Positions 7,793 through 20,300 of a stretch of 31,467 bases of DNA are shown here, in pieces. The stretch spans positions 1 to 31,467 of the forward strand of contig JARQWU010000108.1 in NCBI GenBank assembly GCA_040182905.1, in the 5' to 3' direction. The position numbers and the translations under genes were made by a program. Origin of the DNA: Barthelona sp. PAP020 (taxonomy: Eukaryota; Metamonada: BaSk clade). The notes beneath the pieces were generated by a model that saw nothing but the letters and a program-made list of their open reading frames with translations, searched no databases and had not been told where the DNA came from. Position 1 is the first letter of the stretch. Each line of letters opens with the position of its first letter.

Positions 7793-9568
7793 TTATGAGG
7801 TTTTTTCACATCGTTCACATCGCCCTAATTCTTCTAATGGAATTCCTTGTTCTTTTTCGTTTAAAACCTCATTTTCTCCCAATGAAACTGCAACCACATA
7901 TTTTTGTTTTAAAATATTCATATCATAAATTCCGTGTCTACATTGTAATTCTTCCCGAGGACTAACATCTAAACAGCATTGAGGAAACATGTTTTTCATC
8001 ATGAAGGTTGAACTGACAAGATAATCAGTATATTTTCGATTGTTTACTGAATAATTCCCTCGCATTTGACTGATTGGAATGAATGTATCATAAGACAATT
8101 TTGGATACCGTTCATAAAATAGCAAATAAGCTTCTTGTTCCAAAACTGTATCTAATCCACATGGAAAGACTTGTTCATCATCAAAAAGATAGAATTCATC
8201 AGAATAAAGGTTACTACGAGAATAAGTGACATAATGACCATTGTCATGAGTTCCAGCGTGAACAATAATTGATTTTAAATAAAAAGAAAGATCAAAAGGA
8301 TTCGTTGAGGAAATTTCATTCTGGAAATATTTTGATAAGTTCAAATTTTCAGGAAATATACATTTGTTTTGAATTTTTGAAAAATCGTTCTTGAATCGTT
8401 TCAGGTAAACAATAATTGTTGTAGGCAAAGAAACTTCATTAGAAATTTGCTTGATTTCAAGGGCTTTGATATTCTTTTGACATTTTGGACAAAACCAATC
8501 ATGTTTTTCAGGTTCGAAAAATGCATCCAGAAGTTCAAGGAGATTTATTTCATCGATTCCCTTAAAGAAAGAAAAAATAGACTTATTGATGACGTTTGGT
8601 GGAAAACAAAGGGGCAAATGATTCAATTTTTCCAGTGTTTCTTCCATGTATCCACATTTGGAGCATTGAAGGCTTTTTTTAACGAAAAGATTAAACATTG
8701 CATGAATAGGTGAGATCTTGAAACGAAAACACATTTCCAAGGCGTTAAAAAAAGCTAGTAAAAATTCATGGGCATCTTCTTGACGAGACTCTTGCAAACT
8801 CATTGGTTGCAATTGTTTTAAATATTTGAAGAAAGTTTTCAAATTATAAGGCTCTTTGTTTTTTAGATTGTTGCGTAATTTGTGAAAAACGATGTTGAGC
8901 TCTTCCAGAAATCGACGTTCCTTTCTACAATTTTTAAAGTTCGCAAAAGACGTTAACAGATACTCCAAATCAATTTGTTGAAAAAAGTCAAACAAATGAG
9001 AATTGACAAGACATTGCAAACAACTGTTGGCATAACACACCTGCGCATAATTCAGCAAACCATTTGAATTGCTTCTGCTTCGGGTAAGTGTTGGGTAAAA
9101 CAATTGGTGTAACAATTTATGAAGTCTTTCGTGCTTCAATTCAAAGTCATATTCTGTAAAGCATTCACATTGAACACAATAGTATTCTCTCAAGTTTAAA
9201 GATATCCAAAAATTGTGATCTTGTTGATCCAAAGAATTTGAAGAAAGGATGTGTTTGGCAACACAGAAATTTAAATGATCTTTGCAATAATAATCAAGGG
9301 TCAAAGTATGATTATTGTTAGAGGTGGGGTCATCATTGATTGAAGTTGAAGAATTTTCATTTTTTAAAGTTAAACATAAACAAGTCAATAGGTCATTCTT
9401 TTGATTACATTCATTACATTTGATTTTCTTTGAATTGTTGTTAAAATTAGCTGTTTTGGAATTTTTCAAATCATTCAGTGTTGTTTCAATTTTGGTTGAT
9501 AATTCTTCAAGGAATATTTCGTTAATATGATTGCAACAGGTTTTTCGTTGAGTATTTTTTAATTTCAT
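7793..9568 (-). CDS. Ubiquitin-specific protease with ZnF-UBP and DUSP-like ends (USP20/USP33-like)
   Basis: The 591-residue deubiquitinase starts with a Cys/His-rich ZnF-UBP region (about 11-160). The USP catalytic domain follows (about 170-495), with the Cys box GLLNYAQVCYANSCLQCL (C178; oxyanion Asn N173), a zinc ribbon CSKCG...CPKC, the His box HAGTHDNGHYVTYS (H445) and FDDEQV with the acidic third residue. The C-terminal about 90 residues carry YLVSS...CRHG and a final CERC, which resembles the DUSP domain of USP20/USP33. Catalytic residues are present, so it is likely active. An Ala replaces the usual Gly two residues after the oxyanion Asn. It lies upstream of nothing co-oriented except the kinase gene, and 229 bases downstream of a second protease gene. 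The ATG at 9568 is the first in frame. Confidence 0.88.
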   Translation of the reverse strand: MKLKNTQRKTCCNHINEIFLEELSTKIETTLNDLKNSKTANFNNNSKKIKCNECNQKNDLLTCLCLTLKNENSSTSINDDPTSNNNHTLTLDYYCKDHLNFCVAKHILSSNSLDQQDHNFWISLNLREYYCVQCECFTEYDFELKHERLHKLLHQLFYPTLTRSRSNSNGLLNYAQVCYANSCLQCLVNSHLFDFFQQIDLEYLLTSFANFKNCRKERRFLEELNIVFHKLRNNLKNKEPYNLKTFFKYLKQLQPMSLQESRQEDAHEFLLAFFNALEMCFRFKISPIHAMFNLFVKKSLQCSKCGYMEETLEKLNHLPLCFPPNVINKSIFSFFKGIDEINLLELLDAFFEPEKHDWFCPKCQKNIKALEIKQISNEVSLPTTIIVYLKRFKNDFSKIQNKCIFPENLNLSKYFQNEISSTNPFDLSFYLKSIIVHAGTHDNGHYVTYSRSNLYSDEFYLFDDEQVFPCGLDTVLEQEAYLLFYERYPKLSYDTFIPISQMRGNYSVNNRKYTDYLVSSTFMMKNMFPQCCLDVSPREELQCRHGIYDMNILKQKYVVAVSLGENEVLNEKEQGIPLEELGRCERCEKTS

Positions 9569-9797
9569 TCGTGCATCATTTCAATAAAAAAATGGTCTTT
9601 TGAAGAAAATGGTAAAAAAGATCTTTTGAACATTCTGATTTTTCGTTTTTAATTGTGGTATTCAAGCTGTTCAAATGGTAATTTCTTTTGATTTTTTACA
9701 TGTGAAATCTTTACTTTTTAAAAAAATGAAAAATTATAAAAAAAAGGCATAAGCATAAAAAATTCTATTTACTTATATATTTATTGTTTTAAACTAA

Positions 9798-11213
9798 TCA
9801 ATGGTTCTTCCTTGAATACATTAATAAGAAAGAGTCCCCTCTATTTTTGGCTTTGTCTAATTCACATATTTTTTCTCCATCAACATGATAAACAACTATG
9901 TCTGAATTAATCTTACGAACGCTTTGCACATAGTAATGACCACGATTAACTTGTGTGCCAACATGGTAAATGGCACTGATCAAATCGTATTTCAAAGTAT
10001 TGTTAGAAACCAAACATTCATCTCCAATGGTCAACTCCATTGGGACATCAATATTTGTTTGATTTTTTTTTATACAACCTTCAAAACGATCGTAATACAG
10101 TCTATTCAAGCAAATGATAAGAACAAGGGGTAAACTGTTGATCAGATTTTGGGTGTTTGATTGTTGTTGAATGAATTGTTGAAAAGAGTCATAGATACTT
10201 CTCATTCCATTTGATACGTTTAATCTTAACATATAAAACGGCTCAATAGTCCTTTTAATCTTATTATCTGAATGAAACAAAAATTGAGTAGACCCTTGAA
10301 ACAATTTGCGAATGGGAGTATCTATATGATCCGCTGTTTCAAGATAATCAATATTCTTCAATTTCCAAGCACTCTTTGAACTATTTTCGGTGTTATCTTG
10401 AGGAATCAATTTAACGATCTCCTCATCTATCTTGCTTAATAGTGCATCTAGAAATTCAGCAGCATCTTGTTGACCCGCTGGTAATATTCTATAAAAATGC
10501 TCATTTGTAAGATTTTTTATATCATTTAGTGTGATATTATAAAGACTACCATTCCCAGTTTGCCATTCCAAAAACACGAACAAACAGTGCAGAGTGGGAC
10601 AATTTTTTTTCAAAAATCTCAAATATTCTGTTTGATTTCCTTCCTTTTCAAAAATCAAAAAAATTTCTTCCAACGTGTTTTGTAACAATGTTGAACATGA
10701 CAGTGCTTGTAATATCACGTGAACATAACAATACGATCCAGGATTTTTCAAGCCTTTTATACTGCAAGTAATATACCGTTGTTGGTTCTTCACATATTTT
10801 GGAGACAGTTTGATAAAAGCCGATTGGATCTTTTGGGAAAAAACTTGATTGTAGTTAATGTTAACCTCGAAACCTCTTGGTTTGCCAAAAGTACACACAA
10901 CATCCGTTATATCAGATATAACATCATTATGTTCATTTTCTTCAAATCGTTGTTCTTCATTAACATTAGTTTTCTCCTTATTTTCTGTTGATGATGGATT
11001 TTTTTTTAAAATCGAAAGTCTTGACGCTAAACTGTTTTTATTATTCTTCGGCATGGGTGGAAATTCACTTAAATCTAACCATTGTGGTCGAATACCATAT
11101 AAATCAAATGGAAACTCCCAAACGTTCTTAACATAAACGCATTGAAAGTTTTCATCAAAGGAAATTATTGAATCATCATTCAAACGAAGAGAAGTGTTGT
11201 CGTTTTCATTCAT
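9798..11213 (-). CDS. Ubiquitin-specific protease, USP10/Ubp3-like
   Basis: The 471-residue deubiquitinase has a low-complexity N-terminal region (about 1-150) and a USP catalytic domain. The Cys box is GLKNPGSYCYVHVILQAL (C162, oxyanion Asn N157), followed by QQDAAEFLDALL. The His box is AIYHVGTQVNRGHYYVQS (H426) and the third residue lies in YHVDGEKI. The Cys box and the position of QQDA match USP10/yeast Ubp3, which deubiquitinates p53, vesicle coat and ribosomal substrates in other organisms. The usual Asn-Ser after CY-x is His-Val here. The usual zinc-ribbon cysteines are not evident, as in USP10. The open frame extends one codon to a TTG at 11216; the ATG at 11213 is taken. It is on the same strand as the neighbouring HECT ligase and the other protease. 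Confidence 0.85.
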   Translation of the reverse strand: MNENDNTSLRLNDDSIISFDENFQCVYVKNVWEFPFDLYGIRPQWLDLSEFPPMPKNNKNSLASRLSILKKNPSSTENKEKTNVNEEQRFEENEHNDVISDITDVVCTFGKPRGFEVNINYNQVFSQKIQSAFIKLSPKYVKNQQRYITCSIKGLKNPGSYCYVHVILQALSCSTLLQNTLEEIFLIFEKEGNQTEYLRFLKKNCPTLHCLFVFLEWQTGNGSLYNITLNDIKNLTNEHFYRILPAGQQDAAEFLDALLSKIDEEIVKLIPQDNTENSSKSAWKLKNIDYLETADHIDTPIRKLFQGSTQFLFHSDNKIKRTIEPFYMLRLNVSNGMRSIYDSFQQFIQQQSNTQNLINSLPLVLIICLNRLYYDRFEGCIKKNQTNIDVPMELTIGDECLVSNNTLKYDLISAIYHVGTQVNRGHYYVQSVRKINSDIVVYHVDGEKICELDKAKNRGDSFLLMYSRKNH

Positions 11214-11345
11214 CAATCTTCAAAAAAAGAATTTAAAGAAAAAGTCAATTTTTACCCATCTGATCCTTTTAATTTTTAACATATTTGAGAAAAAATTTAA
11301 CTGTTGTTTGACAACATTGAAAAAAAAAAAAATAAAAAATATTGA

Positions 11346-11351
11346 TTTATT
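11346..11351 (-). promoter_or_regulatory. Candidate polyadenylation signal of the HECT gene
   Basis: TTTATT on the plus strand (AATAAA on the minus strand) lies about 24 bases past the HECT stop, in the 161-base gap before the USP10-like gene. Confidence 0.4.
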
Positions 11352-11374
11352 GAAACTAACTATTTAAAAAACAA

Positions 11375-14300
11375 TTATTGATTATTGATAGCTATAATCA
11401 ATTTATCGTTTAACACACTTACACTTTCATATCTTGGTAAATTTAATCTAGAAAAACAGGCAGAACTGGTTGGCAAACGATTTATATCATCTCCATCGAT
11501 TATATTGATTTTATGAACATCTGAACCATTCCAACTACGTTTACCACAGACAAATACCAAATAATGAGCGATTTGTAAAGGAGTAAAACTCTTTAAAACA
11601 GAAGCAAAATCTTGAATGACCTTGTCATCCAAATTGGCGTTGTAAATTTCCAAAGTGTTTATGTATTCATCAACATCAAAATGTGTATGAGGGCCGACAA
11701 TGCCCAATCGAAGAACTTGCCATGAAATGAAAGGACTCCTGGACACATGATTCAAAAGACCGGCGCGAATCGTTTTACAACTCAACCTGATGGGATTAAT
11801 CAATCTTTCTACTGTTTCATCCACATATTCTTCTAAAGTTGTGGCCTCAGTAGTTTCATTAATACACAGAATTTCAAACATTGTTTTAATGTTAGTGGTA
11901 TCTGTGAAATTTTTGTCTCCCTGCAATGCTTTAATATTGATATATGTTTCATAATTCATGTCTGCGATATCTTGCAAATGGATTTCTTCGTCAAGAATCA
12001 ATTTCAAAACACAGGTAGCAAATTCCATTCCAAAAACTAAATCAGATCCAATCATGGCACTCAATAATTCCCCAAACAAGACAAATAATCTTAAATTCTT
12101 GTACTCAGGATTAGGAATGATTGTGTCTTGCCAAATACCAACTTTATCTCTCATATTTGCGGTGGGAATAAATACCTTTTGTTCCAATAACTGTTCTTTG
12201 ATGCTTTCCAATTTACAACTACATTTCAGAATGTTTGCAATTGCGTTAATTATAGCATTTGTATCTAAAGGATATAATGAAGAAGTGAATGTCTTTTGGG
12301 CAACGCATGGACTCAAGAAGTTCTTAATAGGCCCTTGTAACAAGGTCAAGGCACTGAAATTTTTCAATTTCTTTTGTCTGGTGATCAAAGAATCATAATC
12401 CCCGATTGGGCCCAAGACAATATTTTGGATAATCTCATGTAAATTCAGCAAAAACTGCAATTGTTCTATGGTGATATCATTCAATCTTGGATAGCTGTTT
12501 AACATGTTAGAATTATCCTTGATCATAATTGAACAATATTGGGTGAAGTTTTGCATCAATTCAGCATTGATGGTGATAGGGTTTTTTGAAACGATTGTTG
12601 AAAGACATATTGGCTTTTCAAATACAGAATCAAAAGTAAAACGGGTGACCATTTGGAGTCTATTATCATCACTGGCGATTTTAGAAAGATATTCATTGAA
12701 AGATTGCAAGAGTTCATCATCAATGATGAAATCATTCAAAGATGAAGGAGGAGGGGTAATTGCAGATGAATCAATGGATGAAAAGGGAGTGAAAATGAAC
12801 ACTTTAGCTAACCCTTCCAATTGAACACAAACATCACCATTAAAAGCAATTGGGGATACTGAGGACAAATTCATTTCACCAGTATTTTTCACTAATTTGA
12901 TAATATCTTCAATGAATAAAGAAGATGCCAAAGCGACGTGTTTTTTCTTAGTTCTATTTGTTGATAGACAAGAAAAATATTTAGCAGTAACATATTTTTG
13001 TTCAGCAGAATGAATGGAAATGATAGGATGCTTTAAATTCCATACCATATTCACAGTTCTTGGTGATAATTTTTGACAATATGTGATTTCATATAACAAT
13101 CTGAAACTATCTGCAAGACTGTCGATCACCATCAAATCATCGAGATTTAATTTACTGAGGTCAGGATTAGCAAAGCAACGTAATAGTGCGACAATAACAT
13201 GAATGGTATGATGAAAGAAATCATTGATACGATTATTAGTAACAATTAAGAAATAATTTTGTATGTTCTTTTTAAATTCCGCTAAACAATCATTAACAAA
13301 AGTTTTTTCAATGTTAAACAAATCTAAAATGAACAAAAGATTCAATGTTCTAATTATGATACGGATAGCTGCATGAGAGAACATCTTATAACCAAAAACA
13401 AAAATGATTGACAATAAACCATTGTTTAAAAATTTTTTCAATTGTTTCAAATGGAAATTTGTTGAAACGTCAAAATTAATGTTTTTAGTGTTGAAAGGAT
13501 AGCATTTTTCAATACTTTTTAAAATTGTGTCAAACAAAGCAAAAATAAATGAAAATGCGGAATTAATATCAATCTCATCAACACCTAATAAACTAAACCT
13601 TAATCTTTGATTATTATACAACATTTCATCTGTCTTCTTATATGTAAAATATAGTCGATTAACATTCTTTTCATTAATTAAAATTTTGATACGTTTCTCA
13701 AACTTTTCAATGGTAATATTTTGTCCAGTGTATACCAAATTAAGATCAATTAAATTAATGGATTCAGTACATGCTAAAACATAAACATTTACATCAGGAT
13801 TAATCAAATTCAATTCAAAGCTTTTAACATTATTCATATCATCAAATTCTTCCAGAGAAACATAAGGTTCTTCATAAATTTGTTCCAGTAAATTATTTTT
13901 TAAAGCTAAATCATGAAATATACACATATCACTCAATACGTTAGTTATCATGGTTTTAAACAAGTCTTCAGATTTTAAACAGATTCTACTGATGTATTCA
14001 ACACCTTGGTTTAGCATGACATGTATTTGATACTTAAATTTTGTCAATGTAATTGATTCTTCTAAAAATTTGATCTGAACTTTACTTAAATTTTCTTGTG
14101 TAGTCAAATACGATGAATAAAATTTATAAAGCAAAATTTCAGACAAATAAATCAATAAACCATCAGTAAATCTATCAATCTTTGCTTGCATACAAACATC
14201 TTTACCTTTTGTTTGATATAATAACATTGTGTGGAATATATCAACAGAAAAACTATTGCCACTATCACAAGAACTTGTATGATTACTGTTCATCGATAAA

Positions 14301-17300
14301 TCATCAATTTGATTGTTATACACACTAAAACCAATGCGATCAAACACATCTTCAGTCATATCCAATTCTGTATTGGTAAACAAATCATAAATATGGTCAT
14401 TGAAACTTATCAATTTTGAATAATACATATTTGGCGTGTAAAATTCGAATAGTGGTGGTGTATTGAAATTGTAAACATTTTTATTGGTAATACCGGAAGC
14501 AAATCCAATGGAGTTATAAACTAAAGAACTTTCACTGCTTAACTGCTTAGCAAAATTATCCAAATCATTGAAATTCAGATTAACATGGGAATGGGATTGA
14601 GATGTGGGTAAACCTTTATAACTCGGTAATAACAACATCAACATGCTACTACAAAACGTTGCTGAAAAAGGTTTTGTCAATTTAACATCGTTTCGATAAT
14701 GTAACTCATTAGCGAAAACTTCAACCAATTTTAGATTGTCAGAAGTATTGAAAAAAGATGGTTCGATTGAATGAATGATCAACGCTAGATTCAGATACAA
14801 CAATTTTGCCACACGATTGGTTAAAGAAACCACATGTCGTTTGAAAAAGTGAGAAACTTTAGCAAATAACAGATCAACACATTGCCAAAACATATCTGTC
14901 TCCTTAAGAGTTTTGTATGGCGTGTCAAACTTGTGAGGCAATAAAATTTCCGTTAAACTCTCTTGGTTCACCACCAACATTTCTTCTGTTCCATTCAAAC
15001 TAACAAACAGATTGGAATAATTCATGTCATTGATCAAAATACCACGTTGTTTAGGTCTTCCAAATTCAATCATTACACCTTCAAATAAAATAGGAGAATT
15101 TCCCAACACAAACAAAATACCAAGTATGGATTGAGTGCTCTTCCCTGATTTCTCAGATAAGATTCCATGAAACACTCGAAGAACATGATCTTTCCAATTG
15201 CTGTCATGCAATAACTGTCTCAACAACAAGGAAGCACATACAATTTGTGTACGATTCGTAACAGAATGGAAGATATGTTGTCCTTGATGTACTTTCACCA
15301 AGTCCAGTAATCTTTTGACTAACAATAAATTGTGGGAATTGGTACTACCATCCTTCTTCCATTCTACATGTGGTAAACTCCAAGACAAAGCCAAAAATGC
15401 TTCAAATTGTGCTTGAGGTGATCCAAAAAACAAAATACTCAAAGCTAATGAACTAAATGGTAGAGCAGAATCAATAGGCAATGTTCCAGCATCTTTGAAA
15501 TGTATTTGTACTATCTCTAAGTACATGACCAAGTTACTTTCATCTAAATCAGTCAAATCAATAGTTTTACCGTATTCATCAAAATCAAGCGTAACGTTTT
15601 CTTCAGAAGGTCTTTCATTTGTCGATTTTGTGTCTGATGAATCAAACTCATCATCACTTTGACTATTTAATGCAAAATCAAAATCGGATTCCTCAGATTC
15701 TTCACTATCTTCTTCCTGATAATTACCATCGTTTATAGACTTCATTGATGTGGAGATATCATCATTGTATAAACAAAAAGATGGAACTTTATCTAATTCT
15801 TCCATTGAATTGTTGGTCAATTCATTCTTTAATTCAACATCTATTCCAAGGCCTAAATCAAACGCATCCAAATCAGGTAACACAGCAGGAGACAATCCTG
15901 TTGATCCAGTGACAGATTGAGTGACAGAATGGGAAAAATCTTGATTCAACAATTCTTCTCGTTTCCCAGCCAAGGCATTTTGACAAATGTCCTGTAACAA
16001 TCTCATCAAAAACCCAATAAAATATTCTTTCTTTGGGGCATAACAAAGCCCTCTAACCAACATTACCATTGATAAAGAAACGGCTGATTCCCACAATGGT
16101 TGCATGTAAATATTGTCTGTATATTGCAAATAATCTTGTTGTATGTGAGCTAATGTTTCCAAAGCGTCTAAATTAACAATATATTCACTCTTTGTAGTGG
16201 AAACATCAATTGCAACGTATGAAGAAGCAGTTTTGGACCAAATCAATTCAGATAATGAACTGGGTATGTTTTGCAATTTAGCAAGCAAATCTTGGGTAAT
16301 ATTCGTGAATTCTCTGCATAAATCTCGCTTGATCTTGAATTGAACACCTTCAATATTATATAAAATGGAGCTTCCACGATAGATTATTTCATTAGCTAAA
16401 AATGAATTCTCAGGTCTATAATTGAGGTTATTGTCATGAGTAAAACATAAAACTTTGTCCAGAGCAATACTCTTTAATAATGCTGGAAAAGAATCAAATG
16501 TCTTTTGTAAAAGTTTAACACCAACTTTGCGAAATTCAACTCGCTTCATTTGAGAAGTAACTGCAACTAAAAAATTAATGATTCCTTCACTGCTTGGCTC
16601 AAATTTGAATAGAAAATGAATGATGTTTCGACAAGCTGCATTGTAATCAACAGTTTTTTCAGATCTGAACTTTAAAAACGATGAAAATGAAGGTGACATA
16701 GGGACGTCACCAAAGAAACTATCAACGTGAATTAAAGGAACAAAGTCGGTTAAAAAATTCATTCTTTGTAGCAAATCCCATTGTATTGCTAGCCGCAACT
16801 CTTCATTTGTAATAGGAGTCACCATAGCATTAATATCAGTGTCAACATAATTCTTTCGCATAATATCTATACGATTGATCAACAATTGAGGTATATTTTG
16901 ACAACACCCATTAATAATATCGATGAGTATGTGTTCCTGACTGGTTAAAAGAATTGTCGTTTGTTGATCAATTTTATTAGGTGTGTAAAAGGAAGGAATG
17001 GTATCTTTATCACCCAAATGAAAAACTATCGAACATATGCTGACCAATTGACTCACAAACAATTGGGGTAACTGCACTGGATAATGATTTCCTGCGCCAC
17101 CAAACGCATTATATATAAAATCTAAATAAAACCTCTGTTTATCATTAATCAAATAACTGCTAATCAAATTTAGCAACTTACCATTACATTCAGCAATATA
17201 AGACTCATGAGTACTGAAATATTTGAGATAATTGATACAAAATTCCTTGTAAGTCTCTGAACTACAAAAGTTAATAATTGCTTCAATCAATCCAGAAACA

Positions 17301-20300
17301 AACTCCCTGTATTCCAGCTTCAAAGCAAATTCTGCACTGCTCAAAAATCTTGGGTCAATCGTATTGTCGTCAGCAGTCAATTTACCACCTCTAAAGATAG
17401 ATTCACTCTCACTTTGATTCCTAAACCAAGATATCAAACCGAATTCCTCACGTACCGGTCTACTTCCTACAATCAACAGGGATAAAATTTGACCAATACT
17501 ATCCGAGAGCAGAATATCCAAATTATATGCTGTTGAATGAATGCCTCCGTTGTGTTGAAGCCATATTTCAACATCAACGTCCTCAGGCACAGTCAATAAG
17601 AAAGATTGAATGTAACCCTCATCACACACATGGGAATAAACAAATTCACCTTCATCCCCGTTAACTGCATATTCGTTTCCATTAATGAAAACAGAAGGTG
17701 TTTCAATATCAATGAATTGCTGGTTTGTTGACATATTGGTACTGTTAAAGTTGAAAACTTCTTCATTTTCACCAGTATATTGTTCGTCAATCACAACACC
17801 TGTTGCAATATATCCAGAATTCGGTGAAATACTGCCAGAAACTCCACCTGCACTGTTGTATTCATCATAAGAGCTAAAATTCTGATTGTTCACTGTTGCA
17901 TTGGTGTTTGTATTTGCATTCATGTTAATATTGGACCATGAAGCATCAACATGAATAATGGCATTCCGTGGAAAGTACACACGTTCTTCCCAAGGACCTT
18001 TGAATCGCTTTGTCGACCATGATGCCAAATCTAAGGAGGGAAATCTACCTTTTGTAAAATCAACGGTTTCATTAATCCTGGCATCAATTTGGGTTAATTG
18101 ACCAGAAATCTCCTTGTGAACCTTGTGAATAATCTCATAACAACCAGATAACACCTCAATAAGATTCATTTCTTGATTGGTCTTGAAATGAAAATTCTTC
18201 GGAAACAAATTGATGGTTAATAAGAATAGCACAAATAACTGCACATTGAAAGACCTCAATAGCGAAATATCCTCAGAATCAATGCTTAAAACGTTCTCCA
18301 TTGAATTAAAATGATCTAAAAACCGTTGAAATGTTTGCACGAACAAATTCATCTGTTCCTCAGTACCTTCACAATGTTGAATCTTTCTTCCCAAATGTTG
18401 AATCATTTTTAACACGAAAGTACAAGGAAAATCACTGAACGAAAATGTATTTTCAGAAACCGCATTGGAACTTTCAAAATCAACGAAAAATTCAATGAAG
18501 TCATGTTTAGAACCCAATCTGGAGAAAAATAAAATCTCCTTCAAATTCCAGATTTTATCTCGTTTCTTGACCAACTTAATGATGTAATTATATAAAATGG
18601 GCTTGGTGATTGGATTTAAGTCAGGAAATATGTTGAAAAAAGCAATAACTTCCAAAAACAAATGCAAATAAACGCTTTCAAATTCAATTTCATCATCAAT
18701 GTCCAATTTCAAAACAAAAGAACTTATTTGTTCTAAAATTTCCTTTATCTCATCAAATTCAACAAAAAAGACGTTTTTGATCTCAAAATAACGGATACAG
18801 CCAACTAAAATGGTCAAAGTCTCCAAAAAATCCTGAGACCCTTTGCAAATACCATTAATCAAACAGAAATGTAGTTTTTTCAACAAAAATACTAGCAGAT
18901 CTATATTTTGAATCTCAAAAGGATTGTAATCGTTGATGTTATATTTGACACAGACGCTACTAACGCATAATCTGTCAAATATATCCAATAGCATGCTGGA
19001 TACATATTTTTTCTTTTCTAATACAAGAAACGTTTGATACAAATCATATTTGATAATGTCATCTTCAACATAAACAAAAATAATTTCATGTGTAGAATGA
19101 TCCAACAACACTTTATACGGGTAATCTGTATCCCCTTCCAACAACTGAATTGTGGTGTGTTTATTAATACTGTGATGCTTATACTCTCCAGTATTCGTGG
19201 GTTCAAGTGTACAACGATGGATACAGTTTTCATAAACATATTCCAAGACAAAATGAAACGATTTAGAAGATCCAAGCATTTTTACCTTGCTGATCACAAT
19301 ATTCATCATGTCTAATTTGGGTCGGTCACAGATACACACCAAATCCATAGTTGTTGGATCAAAAACTCTTACAAACTTTTCATCAACCATTGTTAGATAC
19401 TCACCTGAAGAAGCCAAATTATCCATGGTGTAGATACCAGAATATGTGTAAATTTTCCTGTTAGCAATATCAATACGTCTCAATTTACCAGAAACTGAAT
19501 TATGCAGATAAACCATCTCATTACAGAAGGTAATCAATCCATCACCCTCAAACTGTTCAGAATACATCTCAAAGATCATCGTAACAGTACTCATGTCGAA
19601 AATTCGAAGATATCCACATGATAAAATGAAGAAATGGCCATAATATAAACAACAGTCAAATTCAATGTCCATATCGATCAAAGGAACCGGTAATACACCC
19701 ATAGCAATGTGAGTAACTAAGGCTTCTGGTTTGTTTTTGGTGTCACTTTCAGGTTTCCAGTATTTTAGCAACGTAGGTCTGTACGAGCTCAAATATAGCT
19801 TCAGCAAAAGATCAATTTTGTTATATTTTTGAGATATTTTTACAATGTCTTGAATAAGAGTTAATGAAAGGTTTTGATGTTCTTGCTTTCCATGCAACTT
19901 TTCGACAGTATCATAAGCTATATTGAGAATTAATGAAACAGAGGACTTAATGTTTTCGATAGACTCTCCAGTTGAAGAAAACTTTAGACCTTTGAAAAAT
20001 TGTATCAATTGATCAGCTACTCTCTCAGGACTCAATGCACTAAACAACTTAAGTTGTAAAATTAATGATTCAACGGAAGTCAATTGACTAAAGAAAGCAT
20101 TTGGCACATATAAATCATTGCTTTGTCTGATGTATCGTAAATACATATTATTCCGATTGTGATTTACATTAAGATATTGATAGGCCAAAGGATGTGGTTT
20201 AAAAGTTTCTCTTGACTTATCAAAATTAAATAATTCATTATTTTTAAATAAAGAATTAAATTTTCTCCCAAAATTTAAAGTTTCAGGACGATTGATTTTT

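Noticed and set aside
8447-8713. Plus-strand frame inside the USP20/33-like gene
   Set aside because: It overlaps the catalytic domain of the protease on the other strand and has no recognisable features.
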